This document shows, piece after piece, positions 10,913 to 19,479 of a DNA stretch of 64,000 bases. The stretch comes from Sycon ciliatum (taxonomy: Eukaryota; Porifera; Calcarea; Leucosolenida; Sycettidae). Below the pieces are notes generated by a model. That model searched no databases, had not been told where the DNA came from, and was given only the letters and a program-made list of their open reading frames with translations. How positions within the stretch are numbered: position 1 is the first letter of the stretch; every line of letters starts with the position of its first letter. The DNA is taken from contig NC_088653.1 in NCBI RefSeq assembly GCF_964019385.1, positions 9,042,290 through 9,106,289 on the forward strand, in the 5' to 3' direction. Made by a program: the position numbers and the translations under genes.

Positions 10913-12215
10913 TAGAAGGCATCAATTCCCTACGAATTCTTCATCCATAAGGATGCGGAACTCTCTATGCCAGTGCCGGTGTTGCCTTTACTAACTAAGG
11001 GAGCATCTCATAAGTTCTCATTTTATTTGAAAAAAGTATCGCATTTCGAATAGACTTTACCCCCTACCTCCCCCCTCCCCCCCTCTATTTGAAGGTCTTA
11101 TCGCACATTATCTGTGTAGATCTACTGTACCTGTGTTCATGCCTCATGCTATGGTATGTACATGTCTACAGCATTGGGTATGTATATGTGTACAGCATTG
11201 GGTATGTACATGGATATGAATGTTTTGCTAGTGAAGTACTGTAGTGCATCCAGTAGTTACATTCATTACTGAAAAACATCTTCAGATATCTTCAGATGTG
11301 ACGTTAGACGTCCGTCATGATTTGTTGGCTTTCACTTGGCATCTACTTTTCACCTATCTTTGTCACTACCTCAGTACCATTTGTGACGTGTAAGCTAGCG
11401 CAACCTATTCCTGTGTACCTCTTCTTCTCGGTGTGAATGATTTAGCACTTGTGATAGTTGTGTCTGGTAGGGTTCAGAACACCTCCATTCTGCACTATAC
11501 CTTTTGTGTTGATATTTCACATATGTGAGTTAGTTGAGTGTTTACACCTCAGTGCGCCAATATCTTTTCTATAAAAATAATAGCATTTTTCAGCTAAACC
11601 CCTTCATTCAACAACTGCTTCTCCTCTGATGAGTTCCCTGTTATTATCTCCATGGAACGAAACAAGACTTGTCAGGAGTACTACTACTTGCTTTCGTGGA
11701 GTGTGGCTGATGAACTGTTCGTGCTGTGATCGGCAAGCGTCGTGTGGTCTCGTCCGGTCAAATGAACAACCTATTACTATTCATAACTGAGTACAAGAAC
11801 AATCAATGACGTGTAGTCATCAATGGTCATGTACACACATAAATGTACATGTAGTTCCTCCAATTCCCCCTCCATAACAGCTGTGCATGTACAGTGTACA
11901 ATGTCAATGTACTGCTGTATAAAAAGCTGGCCAGGTACACCGTTTGATCAGGCTGGTGTGACATTTGACACCTCTGAGTAGCCTGCATGCATGCATACAG
12001 TGCAAGGGTTAGCTGATCTGCAAACACAGGTAGATCCACACCTAAACCATGTAAACACAGTTATCTGAAGCGATCTAGCGCATGGACAGCACAGTGTTGT
12101 ACACTTCCAAAAAAAAGTGCGAACTGTCATTTTTCTATTCGAAAAGGGCGCTACCCCCCCCCCCCACACCCCCGTTTCGAAATGCCTTACGTTTAGAAAA
12201 AATGCGAACTTATGA
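10913..12215. other. Intron sequence, partly homologous to 30,530-30,610
   Basis: No confident gene. 10,930-11,000 aligns base for base with 30,530-30,605 and in one phase both read a similar peptide (EFFIHKDAELSMPVPV against EIFIDNDPELPMPLPL). This may be an ancient exon relic or simply intron homology carried along with the ankyrin exon duplication. The rest is AT-rich spacer with short tandem bits (attgggtatgta). Confidence 0.35.
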
Positions 12216-12412
12216 GATATGTGTGTGTTTGTGTATGTATATGTGTGTGTGTGTATGTATGTGTGTGTGTGTGTGTGTGTGTGCGCACGCGCTTGTGTGC
12301 ATGTGTGCGCATGCACATGCGCGCACATGCGTGTATGTGTGCATGTGTATGAATCTGCATGTGTATGCATGTATGTGTATGTGTTTGTGTGTGTTTGTGT
12401 GTACATGGTTTG
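12216..12412. repeat. GT-rich microsatellite
   Basis: Imperfect (GT)n interrupted by GCAT steps, immediately upstream of the ankyrin exon. The matching exon at 30,902 also has a GT tract upstream (30,648-30,716). ORFs rich in C/V or H/T across it are artefacts of the repeat. Confidence 0.9.
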
Positions 12413-12437
12413 TATTCATTAACGATGCTACATCCAG

Positions 12438-12536
12438 ATTGGTGGGACACCACTCCACCTTGCAGCATCCGGAGGTCATGTGTCCGTACTAGAATGTCTG
12501 TTGAATGCTGGACATCCGTTGGAAGCGAAAGATTTG
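12438..12536 (+). CDS. Ankyrin-repeat exon 1 (one 33-residue repeat)
   Basis: A 99-bp exon bounded by an AG acceptor (ctacatccag) and a GTAAGT donor at 12,537, both in phase 0. It encodes exactly one ankyrin repeat: the TPLHLAASGGHVSVLECLL core shows the TPLH turn, the GH-(V/I) step and the second helix, and ends NAGHPLEAKDL before the splice site. Ankyrin repeats are protein-binding scaffolds. A single-repeat, phase-0 exon is a classic unit for repeat expansion. The only other exon seen of this gene is at 30,902; the remaining exons must lie outside the window or be hidden. The gene's function cannot be inferred from one repeat. Confidence 0.8.
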
Positions 12537-13600
12537 GTAAGTCAGGATATCCCTCGTGCATGCTTGTTTGTGTGGGAGCAGAAAAGAAGGATTACCGTAC
12601 TTTCGCGATTAGAGCCCTCTCTTGAATAGTGCTCTATGTTGAAGAGTGCCCCAGTCTCTATGAGCATGTGAAAAAAATATATAGCCCTCCCTTGGATTGT
12701 GCCCCCCCCCCCCTCTCCCCCCGGCTTGTAACCAAGCGCATGTGCACGTTTTGAGTTCCAGGCCATGTGATAAGGGTCGTACTGACGTAATGTCCTGACA
12801 CTTCCCGGACTTGCCATTTTGCCTCACATGTCGCTGAAAGGCAACATTTTTTTAATTCTCGACCGAACGATATGAACGAACACAATTTCCTTGGAAACTG
12901 CACACAAACCTTGCACCTAACCACATCATCCCTGCCTGATCATCTTTGCATCTCTCATACTCCCCGTCGAAAGGTCCTTGTCACGCTCAGCAGTCCACTT
13001 GTCAAAAATGGTGGCACGCACAGCGCGGAGCTTCGTGCCATGAGGAGGGCCACCATGGCCGCCTTTTCTCTTGCCAATCCTTAAGGACTAGAACTGATCT
13101 CAGAAAATTCGAAATCGGCATTCTTGCACATACTTCTCCCACGATAAGTTGAATAACTCCACTAATAACTTGTAGGTCGATTTTCACTATCTCTGACTTT
13201 CTGTTAGGCTCTATCCATAAGTAATACATTTCCTGTAGACATGACAAGCATCAACGTAAATGTACAGTGAGGGAAGCAATGTCAATTGCTAGCGAAATAC
13301 ACATCGCAACGCAATTCCCTCAAAGTTTATCGTAGAGCACTGGGATTTTGCAAAGACCTCTGGATTCCGGTAGCATGATTTTGGTCATAGCACCTGGCTG
13401 GCTAGGGACGCGCAAAAATGGACAAATCCCCAGCTGAAGTGCATTTTACAAGCTCATAATACAGCTTGAGATATAGCCCGACTACAGGACCTTGGGTCGC
13501 GTTCGTTCGGGTTTCTTCAAGACGACAGCTGAGAGTTTTCTGTTGCCGATAGATCTCAGTAGTATGTATAAAGCCGGTTCTGTGAGAGGTACATGATCCA
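12537..13600. other. Intron or spacer, no gene recognised
   Basis: The first 60 bases after the exon match the intron start after 31,001 (gtaagtcaggatatccc, cagaaaagaaggatt). 12,597-12,760 begins with ccgtactttcgcgattagagccc, resembling the TIR of the 19,022 MITE, but no partner end was found. A C run lies at 12,702-12,712. Nothing else was recognised. Confidence 0.4.
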
Positions 13601-13601
13601 G

Positions 13602-13688
13602 CCCGAAAAAATGGGGTTCTATTGATAGTACCCCATTTTTGGGGTAAAAACCGGGCGCTGGTTTTTACGTTAAAAATGATTTTTCGGG
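13602..13688. repeat. Nested hairpins forming a possible three-way junction
   Basis: Outer arms CCCGAAAAA (13,602-13,610) and TTTTTCGGG (13,680-13,688) enclose two perfect hairpins: AAAATGGGGT/ACCCCATTTT around 13,608-13,639 and GTAAAAACC/GGTTTTTAC (13,644-13,652 and 13,660-13,668). An alternative TACCCC/GGGGTA pair overlaps. It sits immediately before the gene cluster and may be a terminal, recombination or RNA element. Confidence 0.55.
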
Positions 13689-13694
13689 TGAAGG

Positions 13695-14473
13695 GTGGAT
13701 TGTACCCCACCTTTTGAATTTGAGATCTTACGTGCCTATGTACGTGAAAAGAGACTTTGTGAAGAAGAAGAAGAAGAAGAAGAAGATCAAGAAGGGGAGG
13801 AAAACTGTGTCATCATCTCGATAATGTTGTTCATGAAGGAAGATACGTATGTTCTTCTTGTGGACTTGTCATGGATGTGGTTTACTTACCTGAAGTTGAT
13901 GTGCATAAGAGATGTAGTTTGATGAAGAAGCCTTACGCTGCAGATGAGCGGTTATGTGGTGTGGATCGTCATCTTTTGCATTTTCTTTCGAAAACTGAAC
14001 TCTTATCCGATCAGCTTCGTGTACACCCTCTTCGAGAGCAGATATGTGCGATGAAGAAGTCCTGTTTGTACAAGAGTACAAACTATGCTATAGCATTATC
14101 CTGTAAAGTAGACGATACGAATGTGGATGCATTACGTAAACTGCATTCTTATTTACCTCATAGCAATTTATCCTGGTTGAGGTTCAGTCGAATCATGAAA
14201 CCTCTTCCTCAGCATTTTCCACTCCTATACATACTGCATCTCATGGAGTCGACCAGGATGGAGTCTTCATTGCAACTGTTCACGTTGCGTTCGAATTTGC
14301 TGCTTTTATCCCCATCTGATATATCTCTTATGACATCATTGATTGCTGCTTATTGCTGGGAAACCTATTCAGTTGATCACGTGATCCAGAACATGCACAC
14401 GTTTGACTGTGATCTTCTTTCCATACTGTATCAATTCACTAAGGTGGCGGTATCATGTAAGGAATCTTTATAA
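13695..14473 (+). pseudogene. TFIIB-like transcription factor (zinc ribbon plus cyclin-like repeats), one frameshift
   Basis: The second frame (ATG 13,871, 200 codons) continues upstream without a stop into a zinc-ribbon signature: YVCSSCGLVMD with the CxxC at 13,850-13,861, plus an upstream Cys-His pair at 13,808-13,816. TFIIB-family proteins have this C-x2-C-G-L-V hallmark near the N-terminus. Downstream, two helical segments fit the cyclin-like repeats of the family: one with NYAIALSCKVDD then LSWLRFSRIMKPL (about 14,075-14,200), the other with SLMTSLIAAYCW then DLLSILYQFTKV (about 14,325-14,450). The likely start is ATG 13,695 in another phase, with a run of eight Glu. A GTGT dinucleotide run at 13,806-13,810 is the likely frameshift site. 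TFIIB recruits RNA polymerase II, and homologues occur in nucleocytoplasmic large DNA viruses. It is intronless and heads a same-strand cluster. The family call is by eye; a divergent host TFIIB-related gene remains possible. Confidence 0.5.
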
Positions 14474-14482
14474 CGAGATATG

Positions 14483-14613
14483 ATTTTGGCGGGCACGATG
14501 CTGATTGATCAAATGTTTTTGGCGCGCTTGATGCTGATTGGTGAAAAGTTTTTGGCAGGCTTGATGCTGATTGGTCAAATGTTTTGGGCGGGCTTGATGC
14601 TGATTGGTTAACA
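14483..14613 (+). promoter_or_regulatory. Four-copy CCAAT-box array
   Basis: The core GATGCTGATTG (inverted CCAAT: ATTGG in three of four copies) occurs at 14,498, 14,530, 14,563 and 14,596, spaced 32-33 bp, with a conserved GGCGGGC/GGCGCGC segment before each. The 33-bp period places the sites on one face of the helix. It stands 40 bp before a TATA box, so I read it as the activator array of the 230-aa gene. The first copy has ATTGA. Confidence 0.7.
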
Positions 14614-14652
14614 CATATCTTATCATTTCAATCCACCTCCCTCTCTGACTCG

Positions 14653-14660
14653 TATAAATA
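14653..14660 (+). promoter_or_regulatory. TATA box
   Basis: TATAAATA, 74 bp before the ATG at 14,727, with room for a start site near 14,685. The combination with the CCAAT array indicates an RNA polymerase II promoter. Confidence 0.65.
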
Positions 14661-14726
14661 CGAATGATTGTCCTGCAGTTGAGTCATTCGTTCATCGTGA
14701 GTTGTCCTGACTTCACTTCCTAGAAG

Positions 14727-15419
14727 ATGGCTTCCCTATACGAGCGACAGATGAAGAAGAATTCCGCTCTTCCTGCTGACCCTCCTCGAGTTGTGCTCTC
14801 TTCGAAGCCAGTACCGGCTAAGCGTCGCTATGTATTACCTGCTTCTACCAAGCTCCACAAAGAAATTGTGGTGGATGGGTTTCAGGAGGATATGCAGCTG
14901 TCCTACAAGTTATCGGGTGAATCCTTCTACAAACCTGGTTATAAGATGTACTTCCCTTCGGAAGCTCTGCCAGCCTGTGGTAGTATGGCAACAGCCCGCA
15001 AAGATGCTCAAGGACAAGTTTACATCGAACTGAACGAGTCCAAAGAGTTCATCATTACGAACTTGATCAAGACTTGTCCATCGCTCCGTGACACTCTCCG
15101 AAGTGGACGTGTGGAGAAGATCAAGACCAACTTCTACACATCACGTTCGTCCGACGGTCAATGTCGGGTGAACATCAACGGTGAAAACAAGCTAGTCCCG
15201 ACCAGCTCGATCAAACTGGATGTGGAACAAGATGTACTCATCTACCCCGGGGCAGTCTCCCTCGACACTGACGAGCAAGTGATTAAGGTACGTCTTGCTG
15301 TTGCTCCAATCATCTGCATCAACGTGGAACCCAGATGTTTTCATCGTGCTCTGGACGCACACATGACACTTTCTATCACGGAACTGAAACAGCTGACTGA
15401 GAGCTTCACATCATTATGA
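14727..15419 (+). CDS. Unknown 230-aa protein, intact and intronless
   Basis: This is the only complete gene in the cluster, with a strong promoter upstream. ATG 14,727 is the first ATG after the predicted transcription start. The product has a basic, Pro-rich N-terminus (about residues 1-45), then a mixed alpha/beta body with alternating hydrophobic strands (for example QDVLIYPGAVSLDTDEQVIK and VRLAVAPIICINV) and a helical C-terminus ending TELKQLTESFTSL. There is no signal peptide or membrane segment. I do not recognise the family. A nucleic-acid-binding (OB-fold-like) or capsid-associated beta protein would fit the context, but this is inference. Codon use is balanced, unlike the surrounding decayed repeats, and there are no stops, so it may be young or under selection. 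No clear AATAAA follows; ccaataagtctttaatgaac lies after the stop. Confidence 0.6.
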   Translation: MASLYERQMKKNSALPADPPRVVLSSKPVPAKRRYVLPASTKLHKEIVVDGFQEDMQLSYKLSGESFYKPGYKMYFPSEALPACGSMATARKDAQGQVYIELNESKEFIITNLIKTCPSLRDTLRSGRVEKIKTNFYTSRSSDGQCRVNINGENKLVPTSSIKLDVEQDVLIYPGAVSLDTDEQVIKVRLAVAPIICINVEPRCFHRALDAHMTLSITELKQLTESFTSL

Positions 15420-15596
15420 AGTGTCGTCGTCCAACAAGACGATCAGCTGGTAGAGACCTTCCAATAAGTCTTTAATGAACTGCCTTCTTTACCACACAGC
15501 TGATCATTCATTCTTATTCTATCCTATACTATCCTATACTACTTTCTACGGCAATATCTCATGATACTCATTAAAAAAAACTTCTAAAGAACAAGT
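15420..15596. other. Intergenic spacer in the cluster
   Basis: Contains a short tandem (tatcctatac twice) and an A-rich stretch just before the next ATG. No gene. Confidence 0.4.
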
Positions 15597-16278
15597 ATGG
15601 GTGGTGTCGTGTCGAGTAGTACGTCCACGGAAGAGTGCTGCCTTACCTCTTCGGACTCTAGTATCCCCCACTGCTACTAGTGGAGAATGGGTTGCAGGAT
15701 GTGAAAAGAATGGAATTGGGAAAGATGAACCAGGGTCATCTCATTTGCACACCATCAAGGAATGCGTCATTCATGACAAGATCAATCACCTGCTAGTACG
15801 AGTTGCTGACCATGTTCTTGCGACATATGCAAAGGATGAAGGTGAATGCTCGGAGACTCGTCATGACATTGACCATTTGTTCGTTCGTGATTCGACATTG
15901 TTTCACACGTGGACATCTGCTTAACATGTTGCTATGAAGAGACCTGACATTCTCAAGTATGCTGTGAGCTTTACTGTTGGCGATGGTGATCGTGAACAAG
16001 CTGAACGACTTGAAAGTTGCATATGCGGCATCATGGAAGGTTTATGGAGTCATGCGTCAAACGACATCGTTGCCCTGGAGATGACCTTTGCATATTCAGT
16101 GACTCTATTGGACATGCTGGCACGGAAAGGCGATCGTGCGAAGGTGTTGTTAGCGCGAGATTTCCTCATGAAACACATCCATGCTCAATCGAGGAGGAGG
16201 ATGAATGGTCCACTCATCAACACGATGACTGTGGCCCTTGTTTTCTGTGCATTGCCTATTGTTTACCTGTTCTTATGA
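15597..16278 (+). pseudogene. Broken membrane protein with myristoylation-type start
   Basis: The first ATG reads MGGVVSSSTSTEE, a good N-myristoylation start (Gly2, Ser6/7). That phase ends after about 27 codons. A second phase is open from about 15,601 to a TAA at 15,922, and the same phase reopens at once and continues to 16,278. So one frameshift (likely in the cccccac run near 15,667) and one stop separate three collinear parts. The last part is helical (LESCICGIMEGLW, IVALEMTFAYSVTLLDML) and ends in a hydrophobic segment (MTVALVFCALPIVYLFL) suited to membrane anchoring. Myristoylated, tail-anchored proteins of this size are common virion or entry-complex components of large DNA viruses, but the family is not recognised. 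Confidence 0.45.
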
Positions 16279-16330
16279 GCATCATAAAGTTTTTTTGAGA
16301 AAGAAAATATTTCCTATCATAATTAGTACA

Positions 16331-16360
16331 GTGTTTGTGTGTGTGTGTGTGTGTGTGTGA
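16331..16360. repeat. GT microsatellite
   Basis: Pure (GT) run of about 15 units inside the cluster, just before the fibre-like gene. It may have displaced its original start. Confidence 0.8.
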
Positions 16361-17593
16361 AGGTGGCGTACTGGGCTACGCATTTCCATAGGAGTGATGG
16401 TGACGAGGCCTCCCTCAAACACATGCAAAGCATGCGGAATGACATTGTCAAGATGCAATCGGTTGTGGGGAACGATGACACCGAAAACACCTTGGTTCGT
16501 AATGTGGAGAAACTGAAAATGATGAGAAAGCCGATGAGAGCAAAGTGGAAGATGTGGAAAACAGATCTACGCGCTACACAGATCAAGCCATAGCAGCTGA
16601 TGAGCTGCACGTTAAAACAGACAGATCCGTGTCCATGAATGCTAACCTTGACATGAACGAGCATTCCATCTGTAATTAGGCGTACGATGATAGCTCTTTG
16701 ACATGTGCTGTCCCTGTCGGTTGGGTCAAGAATGAAATCCGTCAATCATCTTCGAGATTGCACCACGATATCGACGCTGTGCGCACGATGAAAGGTCCTC
16801 GTGGTGATCGGGGATTGGGATGGCTTAGCGGAGGTGGCATGCTATTGAACTCTATAGGGAGAAATGGTGACTTCTATCTCGATGCAACCACGCTCATCAT
16901 GTACAAGAAATTCAGCTCGAAATGGATGGCTTTCAGTCAGCTTCATGGATCAAGAGGTGAAGATGGTCCACGTGGAGAACGTGGATCGATCGGTCCCGAA
17001 GGTGAGACTGGAATTAGAGGAACTAATGGGCAAAGTGGTGAACGCGGTCAAAAAGGTGATCAAGGAATACCTCGTCCAGAAGGTCCCAGAGGTGAAGTTG
17101 GAGAACGTGGATTAGTCGGTCCTGAAGGTGAGATTGGACCTAGAGGCGAAGATGGACAAGACGTCCCACAAGGTGAACGTGGTGTGCAAAGTGATCAAGA
17201 AGCTGTAGGTCCCGTGGGTCCCCAAGGAACCATCAGTGCAACCGGTCCTCCAGGAAACAGAGGTCCTGTGGGCCCCCAAGGAATCATCTGCCCAGGTCCT
17301 TCAGGAGCCAGAGGGCCCGTGGGTCCGCAATCAAATCAGAACCTATCCGATCCGTTTCATCTATTACCTCACATTCGGAGAAACGCTTACCTCTACATAT
17401 ACTCTCATCCTAGCAGATTTGAATCCGTCAACAGGGTGAGCAGAAAAAGATACAGAGGGGAAATCTCGTTGATTTGAAGGACAAGACAATCAACGTGAAC
17501 AGCATCGACATGTTCCGAGACGGTCACTTCTACCTCAACATTTCACAACGCAAGCAAGTTTCCATTAGAGAACGATTCGTCTATCTGAACAGA
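16361..17593 (+). pseudogene. Collagen-like fibre protein, broken
   Basis: In order: a helical, charged segment (about 16,390-16,590), then in a shifted phase VKTDRSVSMNANLDMNEHSI ending at a TAG (16,678), then TCAVPVGWVKNEIRQS. The N-term pattern of an NLDMN-x-HSI element followed by a VKNEI-type helix is a module I associate with trimeric tail-fibre-like proteins. Next come NGDFYLDATTLIMYKK (from 16,861) and a Gly-X-Y collagen-like domain (about 16,950-17,330) with several imperfect triplets. A beta-rich C-terminal part (YLTFGETLTSTYTLILADL; GHFYLNIS) is broken by frameshifts and cut at 17,593 by composite copy B. Such proteins form surface fibres on phages and giant viruses; host short-chain collagens are the alternative, but those have introns and signal peptides, absent here. 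Confidence 0.55.
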
Positions 17594-18070
17594 AAGTCAT
17601 TATTGCTGTTCCCAGATAGGACACCATCTCCAGACTTGGAGCTGTTCACTGATGCCAGCGGCACACTGGTTTGGGGCGCTTTCTACAGCGGCCGCTGGCT
17701 TCAAGGAACCTAGTTGCCTGCGCAACTCGCTCACAACATTGAGTGGAAGGAGCACTTCGGTTTGGTCACAGCTTGCTGCACCTGGGGCAAGGAATGGTGC
17801 CAGCTTCGTATCACAATGCACTGTGACAACAAGGCTGTGGTAGATTGAATCCGCTCCGCCACATTCATGTCACCGCCAGTGAGGACCCTCAGGAAGCTGT
17901 TCTTCGTGTGCGCCCGCTTTAAATTCACCATCACTGCTGCTCACGTTGCTGGCCATTCTAACTGCATTGCCGATTTGCTGCCTTGTTTCCACATGGAGGA
18001 ACTCCGCGGTGTAACCGCAGCTGGTCAAGCACAACCAGACCGAGCAGTCCTGCCATTCCAGTCGATGTAG
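17594..18070 (+). pseudogene. DIRS-like RNase H (copy B)
   Basis: Starts abruptly at the sequence equal to 2,260 (gaacagaaagtcattattgc) and encodes the same RNase H with several lesions: TAG at 17,711, TGA at 17,846 and a small deletion before LRKLFFVCARF. The catalytic motifs FTDASGTL and HCDNKAVVD remain legible. The left junction with the fibre gene is sharp, with no RT upstream. Confidence 0.65.
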
Positions 18071-19019
18071 TAAGGCCTTGACATACAGGTACTGATTGTC
18101 ATTCCAAATTTGCTGTGCTGAGAACCTGCGTTGGATTTATCCATCTGCATGCCTACGTTTATCCCCCTCATGCCTAACCCTTTGCATGCTGGGCCCCTTT
18201 TCTCCAATAGGCCGGCTGTCCAGCGCACTGACTCTCTTGGTGAAGTTTGCGCGCACAGGTCCGAAAGAAATTTATTCTCATTTCACTCCACCTTGACGGA
18301 TTTCATCATCCTGGGCTTGTTGGAAAGATCAGGACCAAGCGAATAGACCCTGGTAGCCCTCAGCGACATAGACACACCAGAGCCACTTCCATCTCCTCTC
18401 CAAACTACTACACCGTGCCTCGGAATGGCACAACAACTCAATTTCACGTTCTTGTTCGGCATCTTGCCAAAATTCAACCGATTGTCACAATTCAAACTGC
18501 ATGGCGAAGCTGAGATCCCAGCGCTTCATTTCATGCCTATCAAGCATGCGACGTGCCATACATAGACACTTTGCCACTTCCACCTCCTCTCCAAACTACT
18601 CCACCATCCCTCGGAACGCCACAACTCCATTTCACGTTCTTGTTCGCCATCTTGCCAAATTCAACCGAGTCTCACCGTTCAAACTGCTCTGCGAAGCAGA
18701 GATCCCAGCGCTTCATTTGATGCCTATCAAGCATGAGATGTGCCAAAGGGAAATCCCCTGGTACGCACCAAAAAATTGAAAAGTCATGAACAAAAAATTC
18801 CCGTTCGCTCTGGGCCTTGATTTCCGTGTTCATCACCGCTCAGTGAATCTTTATACTATCGTGAAGAACGTTATTATCACCGGAAAGATGAGCTCAAGAC
18901 CTTTCCAACGGTTGATTTATTGTTGCTATGCGTTTATGTCTCACGGAGTTACGATAGTTTGTACACTGGTCTAAGCACTGCAATATAATGCGCGAATTTT
19001 CATAATTTCAAATCGCATA
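18071..19019 (+). repeat. DIRS 3' noncoding repeat (copy B)
   Basis: Collinear with 2,717-3,698 including the internal duplicate (18,390-18,570 and 18,575-18,740). No gene. Confidence 0.6.
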
Positions 19020-19021
19020 TA

Positions 19022-19347
19022 CCGTAAAATCGCAGATAAAAGCCGGGTTTGCATACAAGCACATCGCGGGTAGAAGCCTGAAAATCAAACGGGTCAAATG
19101 CATATAATCCTGTCGCGCATAGAAGCCTGGCGTCTATGCAAGCGCGGATCGGGTAGGTCAGGAGTGCATGTGCGATGTACGGTGCATAGTAAAACTGTCG
19201 CCGGTAGTCAGTGCTAGATGTACGCGTGTCGCGCATATCATTGGTGCATATAAGCATGGTTTGCATACAAGCCTGGTTTTCATTGTAGCCTGATGCAGAA
19301 AGCGGCTTATATGCTTATAGGCCCGGCTTTTGTCCGCGACTTTACAG
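19022..19347. mobile_element. Full TA-flanked MITE (326 bp)
   Basis: Bounded by TA (19,020-19,021 and 19,348-19,349), with inverted ends CCGTAAAATCGCAGATAAAA and TTTTGTCCGCGACTTTACAG. The interior has an internal repeat series (gcatataagcctg, gcatacaagcctgg). TA target and CMGTAAA ends suggest a Tc1/mariner-related MITE. Confidence 0.7.
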
Positions 19348-19479
19348 TATGCGCTTCTTGCTTGAAAAGGAATAATAACTTGTTCTTAGCTCTCGTGCAT
19401 TGGTGGTGAACGCTTGCTGGAGTGCCGTGTACTGGTTTTCTGGGAACAGCTTCCTCACCTAGTTGTTTTGCTGCTACTA

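Noticed and set aside
12193-12561. His/Thr- and Cys/Val-rich ORFs here, at 30.6 kb, 61.8 kb and 63.7 kb
   Set aside because: Artefacts of GT/CA microsatellites.
15934-16278. Bcl-2-like protein
   Set aside because: Only a helical bundle plus C-terminal anchor; no convincing BH1-BH3 motif by eye.
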